DNA of 64,000 nt from Hungatella sp. (GTDB lineage Bacteria > Bacillota > Clostridia > Lachnospirales > Lachnospiraceae): NCBI GenBank assembly GCA_022795805.1, contig JAAWHK010000003.1:1-64000 (forward strand), given 5' to 3'. Under the pieces are notes generated by a model that did not search any database, was not told where the DNA came from, and worked only from the letters and a program-made list of their open reading frames with translations. The translations under genes were made by a program, and so were the position numbers. The first letter of the stretch is position 1. The number at the start of each line of letters is the position of its first letter. Below are positions 1-8,674 of the stretch, piece after piece.

Positions 1-213
1 CATGTCGGCAAGCTGCTGTCCCTCGTACAGCCTGAACTTGTGGTTGGGGAACGGCTCCATCCGGGCAAAATCCATTTCCAGGATGCCTGCCGGTTCCGGG
101 GATTCTCCCTGTGCAGATAGCGCAGCCGGGGATTCCGTAACCACTTTTTCCTGCTCTGTGTCAAAATGCAGCATATCGCTGAAATCTTCCAGGTTGACTC
201 TTGGCTTACCCAA
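1..213 (-). CDS. ParB-family partition protein, N-terminal part only (truncated by window edge)
   Basis: Reverse-strand frame LGKPRVNLEDFSDMLHFDTEQEK...MEPFPNHKFRLYEGQQLADM resembles the ParB N-terminus; TTG start with GGGAGGTG upstream, overlapping the ParA stop codon. Confidence 0.65.
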   Translation of the reverse strand, partial: MGKPRVNLEDFSDMLHFDTEQEKVVTESPAALSAQGESPEPAGILEMDFARMEPFPNHKFRLYEGQQLADM

Positions 214-1015
214 CTGCCTGCACCTCCCTTTCCTCGTTTTCCAGAAGCTCGTCCGCAAACCGCTCATAAGCCAGCGCTGCTGGATTGTTCGGCATAAACT
301 CACAGATGGTCTTGTGGTACAGCACTGCCTCCGCCACCTTGATGGAGCGGGGGATATGGGTCTTGAAAATCGGCACCGCCCCGGCAAAGCCCTGCTCTAT
401 CAGCTGCCTGACCTGAACCGATACGATGGTATTGGGGGAATCCATGGTAATAAGAATGCCCTCAATCCGCAACCGGTGGTTGCTGTTCTTCCGGATGATC
501 TGGTAGTGCCGGAGCAGCTCCGCCAGTCCCTGCGTGGATAATAATTCTGCCTGTGTAGGGACAATGATGCTGTCCGCACACATCATCACATTGATCATGG
601 GAGTTCCCATCTGGGGCATGCAATCAATAATTATGTACTGGTATCTGTCCCGGATCGTATCTACATACTGGGACAGTATCCGCTCCCTGAAGTCCATGTT
701 GCACAGATTTCTCTCCAGTGTGAAAAGCTGGGAGTTGGACGGAATGACTTCCACACCGCTCTCATGCTTTATCACATAGCTGTCCGGCTCCGGCAAAGGC
801 TCGTCCTCCATAATCTTCCGCAATAAGGTATTGATCGTTATTTCCAACTTGTTAATGTTCTTTATTCCATAAATGATGCTGGAATGCCCCTGTCCGTCAA
901 AATCAATCAGGGCTGTCCTCTTTCCTCTCTTTGCCAGCAGATAGGCCAGTGTGGTCGCTGTGGCTGATTTTCCCACACCGCCTTTCTCGTTCATTACGGC
1001 TATAATTTTTGCCAT
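206..1015 (-). CDS. ParA family ATPase
   Basis: MAKIIAVMNEKGGVGKSATATTLAYLLAKRGKRTALIDFDGQGHS deviant Walker A; strong RBS. Confidence 0.93.
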   Translation of the reverse strand: MAKIIAVMNEKGGVGKSATATTLAYLLAKRGKRTALIDFDGQGHSSIIYGIKNINKLEITINTLLRKIMEDEPLPEPDSYVIKHESGVEVIPSNSQLFTLERNLCNMDFRERILSQYVDTIRDRYQYIIIDCMPQMGTPMINVMMCADSIIVPTQAELLSTQGLAELLRHYQIIRKNSNHRLRIEGILITMDSPNTIVSVQVRQLIEQGFAGAVPIFKTHIPRSIKVAEAVLYHKTICEFMPNNPAALAYERFADELLENEEREVQAVG

Positions 1016-1094
1016 TCGTGTTCTCCTTTCGTTTTCCTGCCCGTTTTTTCAGAAATAACGGTATACCAGAACGGTAGTTTGTGGTAAGATGTAT

Positions 1095-1197
1095 TTGGGT
1101 AGTTTGGGTTGGGTAAATAGGGTATAAAAATAGGGATAAAGCCGTAGACCATATAATGGTTTTCCTAACTTTATCCCTATAATAACAGATGGGTAGG
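1095..1197. repeat. Putative att/junction region: three TTGGGT direct repeats, a 12-bp perfect inverted repeat (1130-1141 / 1169-1180) with a nested ACCAT/ATGGT palindrome, next to the sigK breakpoint
   Basis: ATAGGGATAAAG (1130-1141) and CTTTATCCCTAT (1169-1180) are exact reverse complements; ACCAT-ATA-ATGGT at 1148-1160 shares nearly the same centre; TTGGGT at 1095, 1104, 1109. Confidence 0.6.
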
Positions 1198-1759
1198 ACC
1201 TGGAAATCCCCAGCGCCCCCGCGATCTCCCTCTGTGTAAACTCCCGGCTCCCAAACAGCCCGTACCGCATCCGGATCACCTTCTGCTCCGTGGGCTTTAA
1301 GCACTTTTTAAAAGCCTCATACAGCTCCTTAATATCCTGACTCAGGATCAGATCTTCCAGGGCATCCTTGGTCTCCAGCTCGATCACGTCCACCAGGCTG
1401 ACCGATTCCCCGTCCTTATCCACCCCGATGGGATCGTACAGGGACACCTCTTTGGAATACTTCTTGTGGGCCCGCAGAAGCATCAGGATCTCGTTCTCCA
1501 CACATTTGGCCGCATAGGTAGCCAGCCTGGATCCCCGATCTGCATTGAACGTGTTCACTGCTTTGATCAGTCCTATAGTTCCAACAGACAGAAGGTCCTC
1601 CGTCTCGTAATCCGTGTTCTGATATTTTTTCACCACATGGGCCACCAGCCGCATATTATGTTCTATCAGTTTATTTCTGGCCTCCTGGTCGCCCTCCTTC
1701 AAGCGTTCCAGGCACTCCCGCTCATCGCGGGCATTTAATGGTTTGGCAAAGGTCTTCAA
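1193..1759 (-). pseudogene. sigK: RNA polymerase sporulation sigma factor SigK, N-terminal ~189 codons; 3' end separated by element insertion (open frame runs on to 1049 with non-homologous tail)
   Basis: MKTFAKPLNARDERECLERLKEGDQEARNKLIEHNMRLVAHVVKKYQNTDYETEDLLSVGTIGLIKAVNTFN...GSREFTQREIAGALGISRSY, then the expected VSRIEK.. region 4.2 is replaced by PSVIIGIKLGK.. ; TTG start with AGGTGG RBS. Confidence 0.88.
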
Positions 1760-1949
1760 AGAAAGCCACCTAAAAGCAGAACTTAATTAAAGTTTATGCT
1801 CAGGCAGCTTTCAAAGTGCTTTTACACCTTTCGATGCAGCTTATACTATTTTTATGATAAAGTTCATTCCAGCCATCTGTGCCTCCACATTGCGGGAGAC
1901 GCCTCTGACGGGAACGCGATTTTCAACGATGTGCCTGCACATCATTGTC

Positions 1950-3128
1950 CTAGTGATGGAACAGCCGTATCCCCGTAAATGCCATAGCCATGCCGTACTT
2001 GTCGCACGTCTCGATAACCTGGTCGTCCCTGACAGAGCCGCCGGGCTCGGCGATATATTCCACGCCGCTTTTGTAGGCCCGCTCGATATTGTCGCCGAAG
2101 GGGAAGAACGCGTCGGAGCCCAGGGCCACCCCCTTCATCTTATCCAGCCACTCCCGCTTCTCCTGTCCCGTGAATACAGGCGGTTTCACCTTAAAGGTCT
2201 TCTCCCACACTCCGTCCGCCAGCACGTCCATATACTCCTCGCCGATGTAGACGTCGATGGCATTGTCCCTGTCCGCCCTCTTGATTCCGTCCACAAACTG
2301 CAGGGACAGGACCTGGGGGGCCTGCCGCAGGAACCAGTTGTCCGCCTTGCTGCCTGCAAGCCTGGTGCAGTGAACCCTGGACTGCTGCCCTGCGCCGATG
2401 CCGATGGCCTGGCCGTCCTTGGCGTAGCACACGGAGTTGGACTGGGTGTATTTCAGGGTAATCAGAGAGATCAGCAGGTCTCTCTTAGCCTCTGCCGGAA
2501 TCTCCTTGTTGGCCGTAACCACGTTGGCCAGAAGCTCCTCATTGACAGCAAGCTCATTTCTCCCCTGCTCAAACACGATGCCGAACACCTGCTTGTGCTC
2601 CAGAGGTTCCGGAACATAGTCGGCGTCGATCTGAATGACACAGTAATTGCCCTTCTTCTTCTCCCTCAAAATCTCGAGGGCCTCCGGCTCGTACCCTGGA
2701 GCGATGATCCCGTCGGACACTTCCCGCTTGACGATCCTGGCGGTGTCCACGTCACATATATCGGACAGGGAGATGAAATCCCCGAAGGAGGACATTCTGT
2801 CCGCTCCCCTGGCCCTGGCATAGGCGCAGGCCAGCGGGGACAGTTCTCCCATGTCGTCCACCCAGTAGATCTTAGCCAGGGTCTCATCCAGTGGCAGCCC
2901 CACTGCCGCGCCCGCCGGCGACACATGCTTAAACGAAGCCGCCGCCGGAAGCCCCGTAGCCGCCTTAAGTTCCCTCACCAGCTGCCAGCCGTTAAACGCG
3001 TCCAGGAAATTGATATACCCAGGCTTTCCGCTGAGCACCGTGATGGGAAGCTCCTTATCCCCGTTCATAAAGATGCGGGACGGTTTCTGATTGGGATTGC
3101 AGCCATATTTCAGTTCCAGTTCTTTCAT
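1950..3128 (-). CDS. Phosphoribosylaminoimidazolecarboxamide (AICAR) formyltransferase, stand-alone PurH C-terminal-type domain
   Basis: [21 protein letters not shown]...[12 protein letters not shown]...[55 protein letters not shown]; lacks the IMP cyclohydrolase half. Confidence 0.93.
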   Translation of the reverse strand: MKELELKYGCNPNQKPSRIFMNGDKELPITVLSGKPGYINFLDAFNGWQLVRELKAATGLPAAASFKHVSPAGAAVGLPLDETLAKIYWVDDMGELSPLACAYARARGADRMSSFGDFISLSDICDVDTARIVKREVSDGIIAPGYEPEALEILREKKKGNYCVIQIDADYVPEPLEHKQVFGIVFEQGRNELAVNEELLANVVTANKEIPAEAKRDLLISLITLKYTQSNSVCYAKDGQAIGIGAGQQSRVHCTRLAGSKADNWFLRQAPQVLSLQFVDGIKRADRDNAIDVYIGEEYMDVLADGVWEKTFKVKPPVFTGQEKREWLDKMKGVALGSDAFFPFGDNIERAYKSGVEYIAEPGGSVRDDQVIETCDKYGMAMAFTGIRLFHH

Positions 3129-3194
3129 GTTCCAGTTCTCTCCTTTTCCTGTATTTTAAACTTGTTCATAACCCTTTGGAAGGTATCTAAAGGG

Positions 3195-3908
3195 TTACGC
3201 ATTCTTGTTGACAATGCGGCTCTTATACGCTCCCGTCTCAATATCAATAAACCTTACGAACAGGGAAACCTTGTTGTCCTCATTAAGATTCTCCCACACC
3301 AGCTTCGTAAACTCATCCAGAGAGTCCGAAATTCCCACCAGCTTCGGCTCCCCCTCAAAGCTGGGCAGGGGATTGCCGTCACCCATATAAGTGTGGATGA
3401 AATGTCCCTCCCCGGCCGCCGGGTTATTGTAGGCAAATGTATATCGGTTGCAGCCGTCGGGATTGCCGTTGTTGCTCTTTAAGATGGACATGGCATAGTT
3501 ATAGGTACCGTTTTCGATGTGCATGATCCCGGAAATCCTGGGCGTGTAGTTGGGGCCGTCCGGCTCAAATTCCCTGGATCGCAGGGTTTGCTCAAACGTC
3601 ATCTGCCTGTCCATCCCCTCATAGATGGTGTCGGTCTGATCCCCGTTGGTCACGATGGTCTTGTTGCCCAGAACCAGGACCGGCGCATAGATAATCAGAC
3701 TGGGATCCTCCATCTTTGACGGGTCAAATGCTTCCGTGCGGATCCCCTCTCCCTCCTCCACAAACACCCGGTTCCTGCTGTTGGCGCTTCTTCCCATAAT
3801 AAAATAAGCGGTTACAGCGTTCCGTCCGTCCGGGGTCTTTCCGATGATGATTCCCCGTCCCGGATAAGAATTACCTCTCAGTTCCTCTGCCAGATTCAAC
3901 ATTTTCAT
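3195..3908 (-). CDS. purO: IMP cyclohydrolase, PurO-type
   Basis: MLNLAEELRGNSYPGRGIIIGKTPDGRNAVTAYFIMGRSANSRNRVF... PurO-type signature; next to AICAR transformylase. Confidence 0.88.
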   Translation of the reverse strand: MKMLNLAEELRGNSYPGRGIIIGKTPDGRNAVTAYFIMGRSANSRNRVFVEEGEGIRTEAFDPSKMEDPSLIIYAPVLVLGNKTIVTNGDQTDTIYEGMDRQMTFEQTLRSREFEPDGPNYTPRISGIMHIENGTYNYAMSILKSNNGNPDGCNRYTFAYNNPAAGEGHFIHTYMGDGNPLPSFEGEPKLVGISDSLDEFTKLVWENLNEDNKVSLFVRFIDIETGAYKSRIVNKNA

Positions 3909-3960
3909 GGCGCTTCCTCCTTATGCGTATTATGTACTCACAGGACCCTCGTTCCTATGA

Positions 3961-4060
3961 AAAAACCGCCTGGACACCCCTCTAAAAGGTGCCCAGGCGG
4001 TCGGCTTTTCTGATTACGTGCTCCCCCGTGGTTCCCCACTCTTCCGCCAGTCGCACGCTC
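3961..4060 (-). promoter_or_regulatory. ZTP riboswitch (pfl motif) with overlapping rho-independent terminator
   Basis: Minus strand GTGCGACTGGCGGAAGAGTGGGGAACCACGGGGGAGCACGTAATCAGAAAAGCCGACCGCCTGGGCACCTTTTAGAGGGGTGTCCAGGCGGTTTTTT; the GCCGACCGCCTGGGCA core is the pfl hallmark and its 3' part pairs into the terminator. Confidence 0.92.
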
Positions 4061-4140
4061 TGCTACTATCATATCCGATTCTAACCCATATTGCAAGCAC
4101 TTTCTTTTGCCATGCCTGCTGACACATGCCTGCTTATTTG

Positions 4141-5484
4141 CTATTCATTCCGAATAGCCGCCAGCGGACTCAGCTTCATGGCCCGAAGGGACGGGAAGAA
4201 CCCGGCTGCCATACCCACAAAGACGGCAAACACCACCGCAGATGCTGCAAGCCACAGCGGAACCCGGGAGATATCCCCCTCAATTCCCATCATGGCCTGT
4301 CCCAGCCCAAGGAAATTATTCATGGCATAGGACACGGACAGGCTGATGGCCAGACCGATAACACCCCCCATAAACCCGATAAAGCCCGACTCTATAAGGA
4401 ACATATTCCGGATATTTCCCATATCACACCCCAGCACCTTGATAACCCCGATCTCCTTGGTCCTCTCATAGATGGACATCATCATGGTGTTGGCGATGCC
4501 GATAGCCGCTACGAACAGGGAGATGGCTCCGATCCCCCCCAGCACCAGCTGAATAATGTCGTAAGTCTGCTGGGACTGTTCGATCCACTCCATCTGGCTG
4601 TTGGTCTCGTATCCCATATCACTGATGACCTGCTGCACCTCCGTCACATTGGCCATGTCGTCCACAAATACCACCGCGTTGTCGTAGATAAAGTAGGGAT
4701 ACGGCTTCCCCTTCTTGTTGGTGGGCTGATTGGGAATCGGATTCTTCTTAAAGATCTGTTTCAGCTGGGCCTTCAGTCCCTCGATCTCCGTGTAAACGGC
4801 GTAGGAATAGTTGTTGTAGTCGTCAGCGCCTCCTTCCACCACGCCTGCAGTCTCGATCATATACTTCTTCGGCGGCTTCGGCGAATTCTCACCGCCGCCC
4901 TGAGACTGATAGTAGGCATCCATGTCAAAGATTACGAACATGGGCTTGTTCATAAAATCCACATCCGGCAGTTCCTCGGTCTCCCAGTATCCATTCCCGG
5001 TCTTGCTGTTGCGGAACCACTGGATCACCCGGTTTCCGTAGATCAGCTTCAGGGGACCGCCCTTCTCCGGAATCTCCCCCTGTCCCAGGGGAATCTTCTC
5101 CAGGTACTCCTGGCTTACGCCGGTGATCTCCGTGGATGTCTCATAGGCTCCCTGCTTCATCATCACATACACGCTAAGCTGCGGCGACACCCCTGTCACA
5201 TGATCCAGACGTTTAAACTGTTCCATCACCTCGTCCGTCAGATACATAGGCTCCGTGTCGGAGGAGGAGTCTGAATAACGGGCGTTGGAATAGATGGTGA
5301 CGGTGGTCATATCCCCATAGGAGGAATACATCTCCAGCATCAGCTGGTTCAGACCGATCCCCAGGGACACCATGATCACCACCGACGCCACACCGATAAT
5401 CACGCCCAGAACCGTCAAAGCCGTGCGCAGCTTTCGCCGCCTTAAATTATTGACGCTCATTGAGAGCAGATCAAGAAATCTCAT
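4141..5484 (-). CDS. ABC transporter permease, MacB/FtsX-like
   Basis: MRFLDLLSMSVNNLRRRKLRTALTVLGVIIGVASVVIMVSLGIG..., C-terminal FtsX domain ...YERTKEIGVIKVLGCDMGNIRNMFLIES. Confidence 0.92.
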   Translation of the reverse strand: MRFLDLLSMSVNNLRRRKLRTALTVLGVIIGVASVVIMVSLGIGLNQLMLEMYSSYGDMTTVTIYSNARYSDSSSDTEPMYLTDEVMEQFKRLDHVTGVSPQLSVYVMMKQGAYETSTEITGVSQEYLEKIPLGQGEIPEKGGPLKLIYGNRVIQWFRNSKTGNGYWETEELPDVDFMNKPMFVIFDMDAYYQSQGGGENSPKPPKKYMIETAGVVEGGADDYNNYSYAVYTEIEGLKAQLKQIFKKNPIPNQPTNKKGKPYPYFIYDNAVVFVDDMANVTEVQQVISDMGYETNSQMEWIEQSQQTYDIIQLVLGGIGAISLFVAAIGIANTMMMSIYERTKEIGVIKVLGCDMGNIRNMFLIESGFIGFMGGVIGLAISLSVSYAMNNFLGLGQAMMGIEGDISRVPLWLAASAVVFAVFVGMAAGFFPSLRAMKLSPLAAIRNE

Positions 5485-7291
5485 TGTCTATCTCTTCCTC
5501 TTCCCGGCGGGCTTTTCGTCTCTTCTTAATGCGGACCGCCGCAAAAATACCGACAGTGGAAGCGGCCAGAATCCCGATTATGGCGGGCACCTTGTATTTT
5601 GAGAAGACGGATGTACTCTCCGCAGGCATGTCCGTAAAGTCCTCCACATCAATGTCCATACCGAAGTCCCCTCCCATGTCCTCTGTCACGAACAGGGAAA
5701 GCTCCTTCTCCTCCGCCTCCTGCACCTCGCCGTTCTCGTCCTCGTATGTAATCAGCACCTTCACCTTGCCTTCGTCCTGGGTAGGCGCCGCGGCCGCGAT
5801 CATCACGTCCACATTACCTGTCTCCCCGGGCTTTATGTTGCCCACATAGGTGTCCGTCGGCTGGATGGAGTCCGCCTCAAATTTCACCATCACGTTGTAC
5901 AGAATCACCTTGCCCGTGTTGTTAATGGGGAACATGATGTTGCTCTCTGAGCCGACGGTGATGCTGTCCGGCATCACCTCCATGGTCCCTGTGTTCAGCC
6001 TGGCGATCTGCCTGATGGGAATGTCGATGGTCACAGTCTCCGACGCGTTCTTAAACTCCGGGCTGTCGTAGGTCTCCTTGATGGTCAGCCCGTAGGAGCG
6101 CTGGTCTATACCGGCCCTGGACACCAGATCAATATTCAGCTCCGTCACTTCCCCTGCCCCCAGGGAGTTGACCACCACCGATGAGGAGCCGGAGGCCGTG
6201 GTGAAGATGGCGCTGTTGTCCACCTTCTCCGACTCCAGTGAGAAGAGGATGTTGCTGGCCGCAATGCTGGAGGACGCGTTCTTCATACGCAGGATCAGCT
6301 TAAAAGGCTCCCCCGCTATGATGGTCTCCGGCACTGTCTCAAAGCTGTCCACTACGATTCGTGCCTTGGTTCTGTCGTTCTCATTGAACTCCCCGCTGGA
6401 ATCCTCGTCCTTGTCCTTATTCCGGATTCTGACCCAGAAGACTTCCTCCTCCTTTAAAAGCTCCCCCGTGGCAGTCTCCCGGTAATGGATCTCGAACTTG
6501 ATGGGGTAATATCCTGTGTACACATCGGAACGGATGGCCATGCTGTAGGGCAGCTGCACCACCTCCCCCGCGGCTATCTTCTCAAAGTTCCGGTCATAGT
6601 TCCCCTCATTGATGTCAAAGGGAAACACGCTGCTGTCCTTGTCCAGAACCATGGACACGTTGACGTCCTTCGCCTCGGAGTATCCTCTGTTGCGCATGTT
6701 TATGGTAAAATCCAGCACATTGGGATACACGCCGTAGGGGGTGGACTGACCTTCACCCATAACAAACCCCACGTCTTTGTCGTCGTCATCTTCATCGGAC
6801 GTGCCTGTGGATTTGGAGATCCACATGTTCACACACTCCACGGTGGAAACCCTGCTGTCCTTACTGGTAACCTCAACGCTCACATAATAGTATCCTTCCG
6901 GAAGATCCGACCGGACTTTCGCCGACAGGGATACCCCTTTGCTGCCTCCTGCCCGAATCGTCCCCACATGTTTCGTGTCAAACAGCCCGGAAGTCACCTC
7001 GAAAGGAAATATGTACTCCCCCGCCAGAGCATCCGGCCTGGCTATGTAGGATATATCCTGGGAAAATCCTACCTCCACGTCTTCCCACGTATCGCCGGTG
7101 TCGTTTTTCAGGGTAAATGTCACATTCATCCGTCTTCCCGTCTTCCCTCTGGGCACAGTGGGGGTGATGACCACCTGGTTACTGCCCGTGTCCACCATCT
7201 CCGCCGCCGCCCTCACAGGCACTGCCCCCGCCAGAACCGCCGCGATCATGAAAACAGCAGCAGCCCTCGCAAAAATGCTTTCTCTCATCAC
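5471..7291 (-). CDS. Secreted, membrane-anchored protein with repeated Ig-like/CARDB-like (COG1361-type) domains
   Basis: N-terminal signal peptide, several NxTG-type beta-sandwich segments, C-terminal TM plus KKRRKARREEEE tail; overlaps the permease and ATPase genes. Confidence 0.75.
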   Translation of the reverse strand: MMRESIFARAAAVFMIAAVLAGAVPVRAAAEMVDTGSNQVVITPTVPRGKTGRRMNVTFTLKNDTGDTWEDVEVGFSQDISYIARPDALAGEYIFPFEVTSGLFDTKHVGTIRAGGSKGVSLSAKVRSDLPEGYYYVSVEVTSKDSRVSTVECVNMWISKSTGTSDEDDDDKDVGFVMGEGQSTPYGVYPNVLDFTINMRNRGYSEAKDVNVSMVLDKDSSVFPFDINEGNYDRNFEKIAAGEVVQLPYSMAIRSDVYTGYYPIKFEIHYRETATGELLKEEEVFWVRIRNKDKDEDSSGEFNENDRTKARIVVDSFETVPETIIAGEPFKLILRMKNASSSIAASNILFSLESEKVDNSAIFTTASGSSSVVVNSLGAGEVTELNIDLVSRAGIDQRSYGLTIKETYDSPEFKNASETVTIDIPIRQIARLNTGTMEVMPDSITVGSESNIMFPINNTGKVILYNVMVKFEADSIQPTDTYVGNIKPGETGNVDVMIAAAAPTQDEGKVKVLITYEDENGEVQEAEEKELSLFVTEDMGGDFGMDIDVEDFTDMPAESTSVFSKYKVPAIIGILAASTVGIFAAVRIKKRRKARREEEEIDNEIS

Positions 7292-8055
7292 TCAATCTCC
7301 TCTTCCTCGTCATGGCGGCATTCCTCGATCTTGAAGATCTTACCGTCCACAATATGAAACTGCCTGTCCGCATACGATGCCAGATGGTTGTCATGGGTGA
7401 CCATCACCAGGGTCTGGTTCTGCTCCCTGACGATTCTGCGCATCAGCTTCAAGATCTCCATGGTGGTCTTGGAATCCAGATTGCCCGTAGGCTCGTCCGC
7501 AAAAATAATCCTTGGGTTCACGGCCAGGGCCCTGGCGATTCCCACCCGCTGCTGCTGCCCGCCTGACATGGCATTGGCCATGTGGTTCATCTGCTTCTCC
7601 AGCCCGACCAGCTTCAGATACTTTTTCGCTATCTCGTTGCGCCTGCGCCTGGGCATGCCCCGGAAGGAAAGGGGAAGAGCCACGTTCTCCACCGCGTTTA
7701 ATGTCTTTAACAGATTGTAGGACTGGAAAATAAATCCCACCCGCTTGCGGCGGAATGCCACCAGCTCATTCTCCTTCATCTTCTCTATGTGAACCTTGTC
7801 GATGACGATCTCCCCTTTGGACGGCTTCTCCAGCCCTGCCAGCATGTTCAGAAGCGTGGATTTGCCTGAGCCGGACGGGCCCACGATGGCACAGAACTCT
7901 CCCCTGTACATGGTAAAGTCCACACCCCCCAGGGCATACACTTTTGTTTCGCCCACCTTATATATTTTATACAGATTTTTCACCTGAATAATCGGTATCC
8001 GCTCTTTCAAAGGCCCGCCTGAAACGCCCTGTGATTCTCTCAGCTCTTCCATCAC
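7288..8055 (-). CDS. ABC transporter ATP-binding protein (LolD/MacB-like)
   Basis: GPSGSGKSTLLNMLAGLEKPSKGEI, SGGQQQRVGIARALAVNPRIIFADEPTGNLDSKT. Confidence 0.96.
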   Translation of the reverse strand: MMEELRESQGVSGGPLKERIPIIQVKNLYKIYKVGETKVYALGGVDFTMYRGEFCAIVGPSGSGKSTLLNMLAGLEKPSKGEIVIDKVHIEKMKENELVAFRRKRVGFIFQSYNLLKTLNAVENVALPLSFRGMPRRRRNEIAKKYLKLVGLEKQMNHMANAMSGGQQQRVGIARALAVNPRIIFADEPTGNLDSKTTMEILKLMRRIVREQNQTLVMVTHDNHLASYADRQFHIVDGKIFKIEECRHDEEEEIE

Positions 8056-8339
8056 GATCTCCTTTCATCCGGCCTTCCTCTGTCTCTTCGACGCCGTTTC
8101 CTCTGACTCGGGGCTCGTGTCTCTATCTTACATCCCCTCTGCAGCTTTGTCACATAATTTATTCTTAATGTTCTTTAAACTTTTCTTACACCTTTCCCCG
8201 CCGTCCGGCCAAACCCTCATACAAAATAAACGGAGGACCATGGAAAACAGAGTCCCTTCACTCCTATTTTTCACAGTCCCCGTACATGCGACAATGTCAG
8301 ACTCCCCGGCCCGGTGCATACCTGACGGAAATCACATCC

Positions 8340-8618
8340 CTATTTTGAGTAAAGCGCTTTTGATGTGACGCCTGAAATCCTTCCCAGCTTCCCGGAAAGC
8401 GCACTGATTTTGTCGGCCGGTGCGTCCACCACAACGCTGATAATGTTCATCTGCCTTTTCTCATAGGGCAGCCCCATGCGACCGATGATATAGGGAGCGT
8501 ACTGGTGAAGCAGCTCGTTGACCCGCTCCGCCTGGCTTTTGTCCTCAATGATAATGCCAAGAACCGCTATCCGTCCGGCCTCCCGATCCGGCCTTTCCAC
8601 ATTCCTCTTATTCTCCAT
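8340..8618 (-). CDS. TM1266-family (iron-only hydrogenase system) putative regulator
   Basis: MENKRNVERPDREAGRIAVLGIIIEDKSQAERVNELLHQYAPYIIGRMGLPYEKRQMNIISVVVDAPADKISALSGKLGRISGVTSKALYSK; start trimmed from the 140-aa ORF. Confidence 0.8.
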   Translation of the reverse strand: MENKRNVERPDREAGRIAVLGIIIEDKSQAERVNELLHQYAPYIIGRMGLPYEKRQMNIISVVVDAPADKISALSGKLGRISGVTSKALYSK

Positions 8619-8674
8619 ATAAACTCCTGTTCTACCTTCCTGCGGCGGCGGGATGTTTTTTGATCCCTTCCCGG

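Larger units (their letters stand above)
1..1192. mobile_element. Right-hand end of an integrated element (ICE/plasmid-like/skin-like) inserted in sigK; continues beyond the left edge of the window
   Basis: sigK reading frame loses homology abruptly after codon 189 (~1193); adjacent DNA carries ParA and ParB genes and dense terminal repeats. No recombinase is visible in the window. Confidence 0.75.

Noticed and set aside
1049-1192. C-terminal tail of the 236-aa SigK ORF (PSVIIGIKLGKPLYG...)
   Set aside because: Frame simply runs into element DNA containing the palindromes and repeats; no resemblance to SigK, so treated as read-through.
1854-3482. 542-aa + strand ORF
   Set aside because: Lies antisense to the AICARFT and PurO genes; His/Leu/Pro-rich translation typical of GC-rich antisense frames.
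4126-5274. 382-aa + strand ORF
   Set aside because: Antisense to the ABC permease; no recognisable domain.
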